A DNA stretch of 22,393 nucleotides from Clostridia bacterium (lineage in GTDB: Bacteria > Bacillota > Clostridia > Lachnospirales > WQUN01): positions 1 through 22,393 of the forward strand of contig BNUF01000024.1 in assembly GCA_025997155.1 (NCBI GenBank), given 5' to 3'. The first letter of the stretch is position 1; each line of letters starts with the position of its first letter. The position numbers and the translations under genes are program-made. Below are positions 16,016 to 22,393 of the stretch, in pieces. The notes beneath the pieces are model-generated. The model was not told the origin of the DNA, ran no database searches, and saw only the letters and a program-made list of their open reading frames with translations.

Positions 16016-16019
16016 TAAC

Positions 16020-17063
16020 GTGGTTGAAAAATGGTACGACAGCCCCGAACTCGACAAGAACCAATATATAAGCAGCAGGATACGCCTTGCGCGCAACATC
16101 CGAAAATATCCGTTTCCGACGACGCAAACGGAGGCGTCCGCAATCAAGGTTATCGAGGAAACACGCGCCGCGCTGCTTCGCGGGGGAGAGGATTTTTTTG
16201 GCACTTTTGAGCTTATCGACATTGACAGCAAATCCGAAATCGATAAATTCGCGTATGTCAACCGCCACGCCATAAGCCCCGAGTTTTTCAAACACGACGG
16301 TCCGAAAGCTCTTTTCTTGCGCGACGACGAGAAAATCAGCATTATGGTGAACGAGGAGGACCATTTGCGTTTACAAACCATATTCGGCGGGGATAATATA
16401 GACAGAGTGTGGGATATGATAACCCGCGTCGACGACGTTTTGGAAAAAAGTATCGAATACGCGTTCGACCGCACTTTCGGCTACCTCACCTCCTGCCCGA
16501 CAAATATCGGGACGGGAATCCGCGCCTCCTATATGCTCCACCTCCCTATGCTCGAGGCGACGGGGGAGTTCGCGAAACTCGCCCCCGATATAGGCAAATT
16601 CGGAATGACCGTGCGGGGGATTTACGGCGAGGGGACAGAACCTATGGGGAGCATTTATCAAATCTCCAACCAGACCACCACGGGCAAATCCGAACAGGAA
16701 ATCATAAAGAATCTCAAAGGAATCACAAGCAAAATAGTCGAAAAAGAAGTCTACATTACAAAAAAAATGATTGAGCAGAACCGCAGCGAACTTGAGGACA
16801 GGACGTACCGCGCATACGGAATCCTCACCCACGCCCGCAAACTCACCCTCAAAGAGTCGGTGCAGCTCCTCTCGCAAGTGCGTTTCGGCTTCGTTTCGGG
16901 GTTACTGTGCGTGAAACGCCCCGCCCAGAATATATACAGTATCCTTATGAACGTGCAAAACGCGCTTATGCAGCATAATTGCGGGCGTACCCTCCACGAA
17001 AACGAAGCGGAGGTTTTGCGTTCTGAATATATAAGAAATTGTCTTATACACACTCCAGTTTGA
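16020..17063 (+). CDS. mcsB: Protein-arginine kinase McsB
   Basis: This phosphorylates arginine residues, marking misfolded proteins for ClpC-ClpP. It has 347 residues. Kinase signatures of the guanidino-kinase family are present: SSRIRLARNIRKYPFP at about 18-33, NEEDHLRLQTIFGG at about 117-130, CPTNIGTGIRAS at about 160-171 (the conserved active-site Cys loop) and the C-terminal RxxR-type region. The start is a GTG at 16020 with AAGGGTG upstream. The last residues (IHTPV and the stop) are written in the left arm of the 101-bp palindrome at 17047, so the native C-terminus may have been replaced. Next in the operon is clpC. Confidence 0.96.
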   Translation: MVEKWYDSPELDKNQYISSRIRLARNIRKYPFPTTQTEASAIKVIEETRAALLRGGEDFFGTFELIDIDSKSEIDKFAYVNRHAISPEFFKHDGPKALFLRDDEKISIMVNEEDHLRLQTIFGGDNIDRVWDMITRVDDVLEKSIEYAFDRTFGYLTSCPTNIGTGIRASYMLHLPMLEATGEFAKLAPDIGKFGMTVRGIYGEGTEPMGSIYQISNQTTTGKSEQEIIKNLKGITSKIVEKEVYITKKMIEQNRSELEDRTYRAYGILTHARKLTLKESVQLLSQVRFGFVSGLLCVKRPAQNIYSILMNVQNALMQHNCGRTLHENEAEVLRSEYIRNCLIHTPV

Positions 17064-17147
17064 AACGTCGGGAAGTATATTTTGGAACTTCCGCGCTTCA
17101 AGGAAGTTTCAAAATGTGCTTGCCGATGATTGAAAACGGAGTGTGTA
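17047..17147. repeat. 101-bp palindrome between mcsB and clpC
   Basis: TACACACTCC (17047-17056) matches GGAGTGTGTA (17138-17147). Inward, the two arms of 36 further bases agree at about 26 positions, including GGGAAG/CTTGCC and TTTTGGAACTTCC/GGAAGTTTCAAAA. The apical loop is 9 bases (17093-17101). The element carries the mcsB stop codon in its left arm and ends 4 bases before the clpC ribosome binding site AGGAGGT. It does not resemble the 165-bp palindrome at 7701 in sequence. In RNA it would be a long stem between the two genes, a possible RNase III processing or attenuation site, or a miniature inverted-repeat insertion. Confidence 0.75.
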
Positions 17148-17163
17148 CTATAGGAGGTCAACA

Positions 17164-19665
17164 ATGAACGGAAAATTTACCGAAAAAGCCCGCCAGGCTA
17201 TCAGCCTTTCGCAAGACGCGGCGATAGAACTAGGGCATAATTATATAGGCACGGAACATTTGCTTTTGGGGATACTTAGGCTTGACGACTGTGTGGCGCA
17301 GCGCGCCCTTGAGATGAGCGGCGTTTTGGAAGAACATGTGTATGAGAGAGTTTTGGAAATAATCGGGAAAGGCGACGGCTCGGGCGAGGTTCTCGACTAC
17401 ACCCCGCGCACCAAACGTATTTTAGAGCTTAGTTATCAGGAGTCCGTCAAGCTTGGCGCGGGGTATATCGGCACGGAACATTTGCTGCTCGCCATTATCC
17501 GCGACGTTGAGAGTATCGCCGTGACAATACTGTCAGACCTCGGCGCGAACCCCCAGAAACTCTATGAGGACATTATGGATATGCTCTGCGGCGAGACGCA
17601 GACCCACCAGCAGGCGACGTTTCCGTTTTCGGGAATCCCGATTCCCGGATTCTCCCTTGTGGGAGCGGGAGCGGGTAAAAAATCGTCGAGCGACACAAAA
17701 GGCACAAACGCCCCGACACTTACCCAGTTCAGCCGCGATTTCACGCAAATGGCGCTTCAGGGGAAATTTGACCCGACGACGGGACGCGACAACGAAATCC
17801 AGCGTATCATACAGATACTCAGCCGCCGCACGAAAAATAACCCTTGCCTTGTGGGCGACCCGGGCGTGGGGAAAACGGCGATTGTCGAGGGGCTTGCGAC
17901 AAGGATTGCCGAGGGAAACGTCCCCGATATTTTGAAAAACAAGAGGGTGTACGCGCTTGATTTGTCCCTTATGGTCGCGGGGACGAAATACCGCGGCGAG
18001 TTCGAGGAACGCATAAAAAAAGTCGTCGCGGAAGTCAAAAACTCAAACGGGAACATAATTCTGTTTATAGACGAAGTGCATACTCTTATCGGCGCGGGCG
18101 GCGCGGAGGGTTCGCTCGACGCGTCAAACATATTGAAACCGTCCCTTGCGCGGGGGGAAATGCAGGTCGTCGGCGCGACGACGCTTGCGGAATATCGTAA
18201 GTATATCGAAAAAGACGCGGCGCTTGAGCGGCGTTTCCAGCCCGTACACGTGAACGAGCCGACAGAGGACGCGGCGGTCGAAATGCTTAAATCCCTCCGC
18301 GACAAGTACGAGGCGCACCATAACGTGAAAATTACGGACAAAGCTCTTGAGGCGGCGGTGAGACTATCGTCGCGCTATATTACGGACAGGTTTTTGCCCG
18401 ACAAGGCGGTTGACTTGCTTGACGAGGCGGCATCAAAGGTTCGCCTGCAAACCCACACCGCACCAGACAACGTGAAAAATCTTGAAAAAGAGTTAAAGAA
18501 CATAGCCAAAGAAAAGGAAGAGGCAGTCAAAACCGAGGCTTTTGAACAGGCGGAAAAACTTAAAAAACGAGAAAAGGAAATAAAAACCGAACTCAAGGAC
18601 GCGCAGAGTAATTGGAAACACGAAAGCACCTCGACGACGCATATCGTTGACGAGGAATGTGTCGCGGACGCGGCGGCGATTTGGACGGGTATCCCCGTGA
18701 AAAAATTACAGCAACAGGAAAGCGAACGCCTTATCGATATGGAAAACCTGCTGCACCAACGCCTTATCGGGCAGCATGAGGCGGTGTCGGCGCTTTCCCG
18801 CGCTATCAGGCGGGGGCGTGTCGGGTTCAAAAACCCCAGCCGCCCGATTGGGTCGTTTCTCTTTCTCGGGCCCACGGGCGTGGGCAAAACGGAACTCACA
18901 AAGGCTCTCGCGAACGTGCTTTTCGGGAGCGACGATATGATAATCCGCGTGGATATGTCCGAATATATGGAGAAACATAGTATTTCCAAACTGATTGGGT
19001 CGCCCCCGGGGTATGTCGGGTACGAGGAGGGCGGGCAGCTCTCCGAAAAGATACGCCGCAAACCCTATTCCGTCGTGCTGTTCGACGAAATCGAGAAGGC
19101 ACACCCCGACATTTTCAATATGCTGCTGCAAATGATGGACGACGGGCATATCACGGACGCGCAAGGGCGTAAGATTGATTTCAAAAATACCGTAATCATT
19201 ATGACCTCGAACGCGGGGGCGAAACGAATCATTTCGCCGAAAAAACTCGGTTTCAACTTCTCGGAGGACGAAAACCGCACATATGAGGATATGAAAAAAG
19301 CGGTTATGGACGAGGTGAAAAACGTGTTCCGCCCCGAATTTCTTAACCGTATCGACGATATAATCGTGTTCCACGCCCTGAACCGCGACGAAATCAAGCA
19401 AATTATAAAACTTATGGTTTCGGAAATGTCGGCGCGGATTCAAACAGGCGTTGGCATAAATTTACAGGTGCAGGAGGATATAATCGAAAATATCTGTGAG
19501 AAGGATTTTGACGTATCTTACGGAGCGCGTCCGCTTAGACGGGCAATCCAAACCAAAATCGAGGACATTCTCGCCGAAAAAACCCTGCAAGGCGAATTCC
19601 GCGACGGCGATACCGTTATAGCGCGGCTTGACGACGACAAAGTGATTTTTGAAAAAGTCTGCTAA
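17164..19665 (+). CDS. clpC: ATP-dependent Clp protease ATP-binding subunit ClpC
   Basis: An AAA+ unfoldase of the ClpP protease, 833 residues. The N-domain has two Clp repeats ([17 protein letters not shown], then [13 protein letters not shown] and [13 protein letters not shown]). D1 has Walker A GDPGVGKT (231-238) and Walker [11 protein letters not shown]. The middle domain contains a UVR-like helix pair ([20 protein letters not shown]). D2 has Walker A GPTGVGKT (569-576) and [13 protein letters not shown]. The LGF tripeptide that docks on ClpP is in [13 protein letters not shown] at 17143 also opens the frame, but the ATG at 17164 has a perfect AGGAGGT 5 bases ahead and is preferred. It acts on substrates marked by McsB. 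No terminator or other gene is apparent in the 144 bases after it. Confidence 0.97.
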   Translation: MNGKFTEKARQAISLSQDAAIELGHNYIGTEHLLLGILRLDDCVAQRALEMSGVLEEHVYERVLEIIGKGDGSGEVLDYTPRTKRILELSYQESVKLGAGYIGTEHLLLAIIRDVESIAVTILSDLGANPQKLYEDIMDMLCGETQTHQQATFPFSGIPIPGFSLVGAGAGKKSSSDTKGTNAPTLTQFSRDFTQMALQGKFDPTTGRDNEIQRIIQILSRRTKNNPCLVGDPGVGKTAIVEGLATRIAEGNVPDILKNKRVYALDLSLMVAGTKYRGEFEERIKKVVAEVKNSNGNIILFIDEVHTLIGAGGAEGSLDASNILKPSLARGEMQVVGATTLAEYRKYIEKDAALERRFQPVHVNEPTEDAAVEMLKSLRDKYEAHHNVKITDKALEAAVRLSSRYITDRFLPDKAVDLLDEAASKVRLQTHTAPDNVKNLEKELKNIAKEKEEAVKTEAFEQAEKLKKREKEIKTELKDAQSNWKHESTSTTHIVDEECVADAAAIWTGIPVKKLQQQESERLIDMENLLHQRLIGQHEAVSALSRAIRRGRVGFKNPSRPIGSFLFLGPTGVGKTELTKALANVLFGSDDMIIRVDMSEYMEKHSISKLIGSPPGYVGYEEGGQLSEKIRRKPYSVVLFDEIEKAHPDIFNMLLQMMDDGHITDAQGRKIDFKNTVIIMTSNAGAKRIISPKKLGFNFSEDENRTYEDMKKAVMDEVKNVFRPEFLNRIDDIIVFHALNRDEIKQIIKLMVSEMSARIQTGVGINLQVQEDIIENICEKDFDVSYGARPLRRAIQTKIEDILAEKTLQGEFRDGDTVIARLDDDKVIFEKVC

Positions 19666-19809
19666 TTATATGTTAAAAGCGTCCAAATCCGCGATTGCGG
19701 TATGTTTGGCGGCGGTTACGGTCACATCTGAATTGAACCAAACCTATTTGGAGGCGACAACAAGGGGCGAGTTACGCAAAGCCGTTATCAACCTTTTGCG
19801 CGTAAACGG

Positions 19810-20043
19810 CTATGACCTATCGATAGTCAGTTCGGGAATTTTGCGGAAGCGAAATATCGCCGTAACGGTTGAAAAGGCGGTATTGTTGACAATCCGCTCC
19901 CACACCGCTGTGTTGGCGCGGCTTTCTTTGTGTACTCTGACAGAGGCTATAATCGCGTCGCCGTGCGTTGTGAAGCCCTCCGCATCTTTGGTCGGCGTGG
20001 TGTTTATGATATTGATGTTGGTATTCATTTTTCCAAGGCTCAT
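19810..20043 (-). pseudogene. Phage head-closure (head-tail joining) protein, C-terminally truncated
   Basis: A frame of 77 residues starting MSLGKMNTNINIINTTPTKD, with the SPP1 gp16-type pattern DAEGFTTHGDAIIASVRVHK and FRFRKIPELTI. Family members are about 105-115 residues and continue with the segment forming the second half of the barrel; that part is missing after residue about 73, replaced by a stop. The ATG has a GGGGGTG site and overlaps the stop of the preceding fragment (ATGA), suggesting an original operon. Recognition is from memory of related phage proteins and moderately sure. No structural neighbours (portal, capsid, tail) are present, so it is a remnant. Confidence 0.6.
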
Positions 20044-20219
20044 TTATATTTCACCCCCACATAATCAAGAAAATCGCCGAGTTTCAGCGAGTCAATCACA
20101 TAATTGTATAGTTGCGGGTGCGTCTGTTTCAGTCGCTGGAAGCGGTTCTCTTTATCGAGATGACATCCCACAGGGCAAAGGCAGCCAGTCCGATGTTCAC
20201 CAGTTGTTTTTAATCCACC
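20040..20219 (-). pseudogene. PAPS-reductase-family protein, C-terminal fragment
   Basis: About 58 residues reading KTTGEHRTGCLCPVGCHL, then ENRFQRLKQTHPQLYNY, and ending FLDYVGVKYK. This matches the C-terminus of phage and clostridial phosphoadenosine phosphosulfate reductase-family proteins (TTG-x-RTGC-x-C, then NRFQR-x-K-x-THP, ending DYIGVKY). The N-terminal PP-loop part is absent: the frame to the right (20220-20309) is unrelated and belongs to the recombinase strand in another frame. The break therefore lies near 20215-20235, where recombinase homology also stops, showing a fusion of two unrelated fragments. It cannot be active as an ATP-using enzyme. Confidence 0.6.
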
Positions 20220-20796
20220 TTTGCCAACCTGTAAACCGTGTTGCTCGTCCCGTACCTTTCTCCGCGAGATACTCGCCTGGCGTAAGTATCTTCTCCGCTT
20301 CAAGTCCACAGCAGATTTGATACGGCCCCTTGCCGTCCATCGTCATTAGGAACACTCGGCGTACGATGTCGGCGGCATAGCTATCCGCCAGCCATTGATT
20401 TTTATCCTCCGGCGACTTGTAATATCCATATGGACAAAAGCTCGACGTCTGCTTTTCCGCCAATCCCCGCGACTTGTACGCCGCCTTAATCTTCTTGCTG
20501 TACTGGCGGAGATAAAATTCATTTATGACCTCGCGGAAAGGTGTGAAATCGTCGCCGTCACCGTTCGCGCTGTCAAGGTTTTTGGCAAGCGATATAAACC
20601 GAACGCCGAGCTTGCGAAACTCCTCGCGGTACATTCCCGATTCAAGGTACGCCCGCCCGAAACGGTCTAATTCTTTGACCGCCATGGTATCGATGCTGCC
20701 CTTTTCAATCTCGTCGTACATCTCCTGAAACGCCGGGCGTTGGAAATCTTTGCCCGAAGCCCCGTCATCGCCCCAGATTTTGTAAGGCACAAGCAC
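20197..20796 (-). pseudogene. Large serine recombinase (TnpX-like), truncated at both ends
   Basis: A frame of 199 residues matching the middle of clostridial transposon recombinases. It begins in the resolvase domain at IWGDDGASGKDFQRPAFQEM, continues VKELDRFGRAYL, VRFISLAKNLDSANGDGDDF and FTPFREVINEF. It then enters the recombinase domain (PYGYYKSPEDKNQWLADSYA, ILTPGEYLAEKGTGRA). The first ~45 residues of the family, carrying the YSR-type catalytic Ser, are missing, as are the zinc-ribbon and coiled-coil C-terminal parts; homology ends near 20230. It is therefore inactive. The right end abuts the TnpV fragment and the left end the PAPS-reductase fragment. It may descend from a Tn4451-like element. 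Confidence 0.85.
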
Positions 20797-20957
20797 TCCG
20801 ATAGCACTAGTCGGCTATACTCAACTAGGCGATGTTCTTTCAGAAACGCCATCCGCATTTTGCCGTAACGCCCGATAGGCGGTGCGTCCGGCGGGTCTCT
20901 GAGTTTGAGTGCGGGCAACAAATAATCGCCCGCCTGTACATAATCAAGTTCTATAAC
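20797..20957 (-). pseudogene. TnpV-like transposon protein, N-terminal fragment without start codon
   Basis: About 53 residues of TnpV: YVQAGDYLLPALKLR, then PIGRYGKMRMAFLKEHRLVE with YSRLVLSE. TnpV proteins open with a QQGDYLLP-type start and GKYGxMRxxYLKEHRR. A good AAAGGAGAGC site is in place at 20960-20969, but the codon where a start is expected is GTT, so the start is lost or unusual. The frame runs into recombinase sequence in another frame near 20796, so the remaining ~60 residues are gone. TnpV occurs in Tn4451/Tn4453-type elements together with a large serine recombinase, matching its neighbour. Confidence 0.75.
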
Positions 20958-21060
20958 GCTCTCCTTTCAGGCGGTTCGCCGTGTGATTGTGCCAGTCCGC
21001 TTGTGCCGCAAACGTAGCGACTGCCTCGTTTATTAGGTGTCCGATTAAAACACCTCTTAG

Positions 21061-21090
21061 AGTATATCACACCAATAAAAAATCTGTATT
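21061..21090 (-). promoter_or_regulatory. Possible promoter ahead of the tnpV fragment
   Basis: On the minus strand an extended -10 TGATATACT (21061-21069) is preceded after 18 bases by AATACA (21085-21090), a three-of-six -35. The region 20958-21105 holds no gene. It also has an AGGTGT/ACACCT hairpin just downstream of the -10. Confidence 0.35.
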
Positions 21091-21105
21091 TTCTGAAAAC
21101 CCATA

Positions 21106-21228
21106 CTAGTGCATATGTTCAAACCACATTGTATACGGCGTTTCTACTTCAAGTGCCGCGTGAAGTTCCCGACCGCTCACCGTCGCGTTGTCGTTTTCGT
21201 CGTGATTGATTCTGATTAATTCGTCCAT
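21106..21228 (-). pseudogene. Phage antirepressor (AntA/B-like) N-terminal fragment
   Basis: A frame of 40 residues with ATG at 21228: MDELIRINHDENDNATVSGR, then ELHAALEVETPYTMWFEHM, and a stop. This is the start of phage antirepressor proteins (VSGRELHEALEVKTxYKDWFPRM...). Full proteins are about 200-280 residues, so everything after the first alpha-helical block is missing. A GAGAGGGG stretch a dozen bases upstream may be the ribosome binding site. It is too short for standard ORF calling and is easy to miss. The original partner would be a phage repressor, which is not visible here. Confidence 0.7.
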
Positions 21229-21273
21229 TTTTGTTGTCCCCTCTCGCATTACCCTGCCGTATTCGCGGTTTCC

Positions 21274-21507
21274 TTATTTTGTTTTTTCGATTTCGGATAC
21301 CGCCGTGCCATTTTGTCGCGTATAGCTTGACGCTGTCCGCAGGGTCGTCGAACAAAAACGATACCCAAAATTCAAGGTCGTGTCCTCGCTCAATAAATCA
21401 TCTCGCGGACTGGCGGTAGGAAAAAGTTCAAGCCCTTCCACGGCTGTTTGGTTTAATTCGCTGTCAGAGATAAACAGTGTCTCCACACATTCCAGCATAC
21501 TTGTCAT
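21274..21507 (-). CDS. Small hypothetical phage-associated protein
   Basis: A frame of 77 residues starting MTSMLECVETLFISDSELNQ. The ATG at 21507 has a perfect AGGAGG at 7 bases, better than the upstream in-frame start at 21549. It overlaps the 3' end of the preceding gene by 44 bases. The N-terminal part is acidic; after FGYRF the composition changes to a Ser/Thr-rich tail. In the other frame a run reading FLFDDPADSVKLYATKWHGG follows directly from the same point, so a frameshift near 21357 is possible. I do not recognise the family. The operon-like spacing suggests it belonged to the same phage module as its neighbours. Confidence 0.45.
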   Translation of the reverse strand: MTSMLECVETLFISDSELNQTAVEGLELFPTASPRDDLLSEDTTLNFGYRFCSTTLRTASSYTRQNGTAVSEIEKTK

Positions 21508-22261
21508 TTTGTTTTCCTCCTGCCTCTTGTTTTTGGGCGTGGTTGTCACTTCCGTTTTGTTCCCATGTTCGAACAGCGGCTTTCCAGTCCCTCATAGGGC
21601 TTTTCCCCACAATCCACCCCTTGGATTCGTAATAGTCGAAAAATCTTTGTGGGGATATATCATTTCTCCGTTCCATGCAATACGCCCTTATTTCGTCAAC
21701 CGTTGGTTTCGCCCATTTGCTTTTGCAAGTCTTGACGGGATTTGACGTTGTATTTGCGGTATCGGTGATTGGTTGCGCACACTCGCTTTTGCAATGTCCG
21801 ATTTCGTCCTCTGATTGTGAGGTCGCGGGAGTGGGTGCGTACGCACTCTCGCTCTCTTTCGTATTCGTACTCGTATTCGTACTCGTATTCGTATTCGTAT
21901 TCGTGCTTGTTTTTGCTTGTCCTGTTTCGGCGTTTGCTTGTTTTTGCTTATCGTTTGCTTGTCCTGTTTCGGCGTTTGCTTGTTTTTGCTTATCGTTTGC
22001 TTGTCCTGTTTCGGCGTTTGCATTGTTTGTAGATGCGCCGCCTCGTGAACCGCTCTCTTTCCTCTTTTCGGACAAATCCCTTGCCCGTTCTGTTTGTGCC
22101 TTGATTAGCTCAAATACAGCGTTGCTCATAGGGTCAAGTTCGAGCATTTCCTCGTCTATCGCCGATAGCAACAGCGACCTCACTATAAGTACCAAATTTT
22201 CGTCAGGTAGCGTAGTAAGCACGCGTATTTCTTTTTCATATAGTTTTATTGACGCGTCCAT
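21464..22261 (-). CDS. Phage replication-type protein (DUF6291-like N-terminus, DnaD-like C-terminus)
   Basis: 265 residues. The N-terminal ~75 residues (DASIKLYEKEIRVLTTLPDE, then LDPMSNAVFELIKAQTERA and KRKESGSRGG) resemble the DUF6291 group of phage replisome proteins. The middle (about 78-140) is low-complexity: two and a half copies of a 14-residue unit beginning NAETGQANDKQKQA, then a TNTNTNTSTNTS tract. The C-terminal ~55 residues (KPTVDEIRAYCMERR, FFDYYESKGW, GKSPMRDWKAAVRTWEQ) match the helicase-loader-like tail common in clostridial prophages. The ATG has AAGGGGGAAG upstream. No intact replication neighbours are visible in the window, so function is inferred by family only. Confidence 0.65.
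   Translation of the reverse strand: MDASIKLYEKEIRVLTTLPDENLVLIVRSLLLSAIDEEMLELDPMSNAVFELIKAQTERARDLSEKRKESGSRGGASTNNANAETGQANDKQKQANAETGQANDKQKQANAETGQAKTSTNTNTNTSTNTSTNTKESESAYAPTPATSQSEDEIGHCKSECAQPITDTANTTSNPVKTCKSKWAKPTVDEIRAYCMERRNDISPQRFFDYYESKGWIVGKSPMRDWKAAVRTWEQNGSDNHAQKQEAGGKQNDKYAGMCGDTVYL
21858..21905. repeat. Eight-copy hexanucleotide repeat inside the phage replication gene
   Basis: TTCGTA/CTCGTA-type hexamers run for 48 bases and encode the TNT/STN tract. Copy-number change by slippage would lengthen or shorten the protein linker by two residues at a time without a frameshift. Confidence 0.85.
21915..22021. repeat. 42-bp tandem repeat (2.5 copies) inside the phage replication gene
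   Basis: Copies start at 21915, 21957 and 21999 (the last is partial, 23 bases), each beginning GCTTGTCCTGTTTCGGCGTT. The identity is complete over the visible copies, which implies recent duplication. It encodes the 14-residue unit with NAETGQANDKQKQA on the minus strand, so unit changes keep the frame. Confidence 0.9.
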
Positions 22262-22287
22262 TTCTTCCCCCTTGCCTTGATATTATT

Positions 22288-22377
22288 AAAACCCCGCGTC
22301 TGCTTGGTAGTCCGTCTTATAGCGCGTCACGCGGATACTCCCTGCTTTCAGTGTGCAACGAGTGGACGGGGGTTTTT
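22288..22377. other. Inverted repeat upstream of the phage replication gene
   Basis: AAAACCCCGCGTC (22288-22300) pairs with GACGGGGGTTTTT (22365-22377) with one bulge, enclosing a 64-base loop with further short dyads. The T-run after the plus-strand arm could make it a terminator, but the loop is long. On the minus strand a short frame ends at TAA in the left arm (residues KAGSIRVTRYKTDYQADAGF) and opens after a stop, so it may be the tail of an otherwise missing gene. Confidence 0.3.
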
Positions 22378-22393
22378 ATGTACGCGGGATTAA

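Larger units (their letters stand above)
19810..22393. mobile_element. Decayed prophage/transposon remnant region (minus-strand fragments)
   Basis: From 22261 down to 19810 the minus strand carries a replication-type phage protein, a small unknown ORF, an antirepressor N-terminus, TnpV, a truncated large serine recombinase, a PAPS-reductase-family C-terminus and a phage head-closure fragment. Most are cut short or fused at their edges, and all run opposite to clpC. The fragments come from different parts of phage or transposon genomes, so this is debris from successive insertions and deletions rather than one intact element. The right boundary is outside the window; no attachment-site repeats were found. 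Confidence 0.75.

Noticed and set aside
17152..17162. CtsR half-site GGTCAA near clpC
   Set aside because: Only one half-site is present and it is part of the AGGAGGT ribosome binding site; CtsR needs a tandem repeat.
19649..20320. 223-residue plus-strand ORF after clpC
   Set aside because: It overlaps the clpC end and runs antisense to the head-closure and PAPS-family fragments, which have recognisable motifs and ribosome binding sites. The part at 19670-19809 is open and unassigned, but no family was recognised.
21800..22030. CRISPR array
   Set aside because: The repeats are head-to-tail tandem without unique spacers and lie inside a reading frame.

Overview
The window looks like a chromosomal segment of a flagellated, low-to-mid GC Clostridia-type Firmicute. 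The evidence is the gene sets nrnA-truB-ribF and mcsA-mcsB-clpC (both classic Firmicutes arrangements), consensus sigma-A type promoters, strong AGGAGG-type ribosome binding sites, a DUF1858 redox-disulfide protein, and clostridial-type mobile-element debris (TnpV, large serine recombinase). The exact genus cannot be read from the sequence alone.

Layout. (1) 1-2271, minus strand: the start of a flagellar rod operon (flgB, then flgC running off the left edge) behind its own promoter, preceded by glnS with its own promoter. (2) 2302-8301, minus strand: a metal-responsive DtxR/MntR-type regulator, a 165-bp palindromic element, then uvrB, uvrA and dcd, tightly packed and probably one transcript joining nucleotide excision repair to dCTP deamination. 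(3) 8293-8606: a divergently transcribed DUF1858 redox-disulfide gene whose -35 overlaps the regulator's -35, closed by a bidirectional terminator. (4) 8591-10308, minus strand: a membrane protein of the lysylphosphatidylglycerol-synthase TM family and an orphan fumarase-type beta subunit (4-bp overlap), preceded by a structured, promoter-and-terminator-bounded RNA of about 185 nt. (5) 10411-12770: a large membrane glucosyltransferase (GtrII type) carrying a C-terminal domain that resembles the eukaryote-like ILEI/FAM3 fold. (6) 12807-15521, plus strand: nrnA, truB, ribF. (7) 15514-19665, plus strand: mcsA, mcsB and clpC (protein arginine phosphorylation and Clp proteolysis) without the usual ctsR. 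A second, 101-bp palindrome sits between mcsB and clpC. (8) 19810-22393, minus strand: a graveyard of phage and transposon fragments: replication-type protein, small ORF, antirepressor N-terminus, TnpV, serine recombinase, PAPS-reductase-family C-terminus and phage head-closure protein.

How it fits together. Most of the window is conserved housekeeping. The items that conserved knowledge does not explain are the two unrelated long palindromes that each supply the stop codon of the gene they abut, the structured RNA ahead of the orphan fumarase beta subunit, the ILEI-like tail on the glucosyltransferase, the deviating nucleotidyltransferase motif in RibF, and the chimeric joins in the mobile-element debris. 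I saw no rRNA, tRNA or CRISPR array. I did not find a clear new multi-gene system; the best candidates for novelty are the RNA at 10088-10273 and the palindromes.
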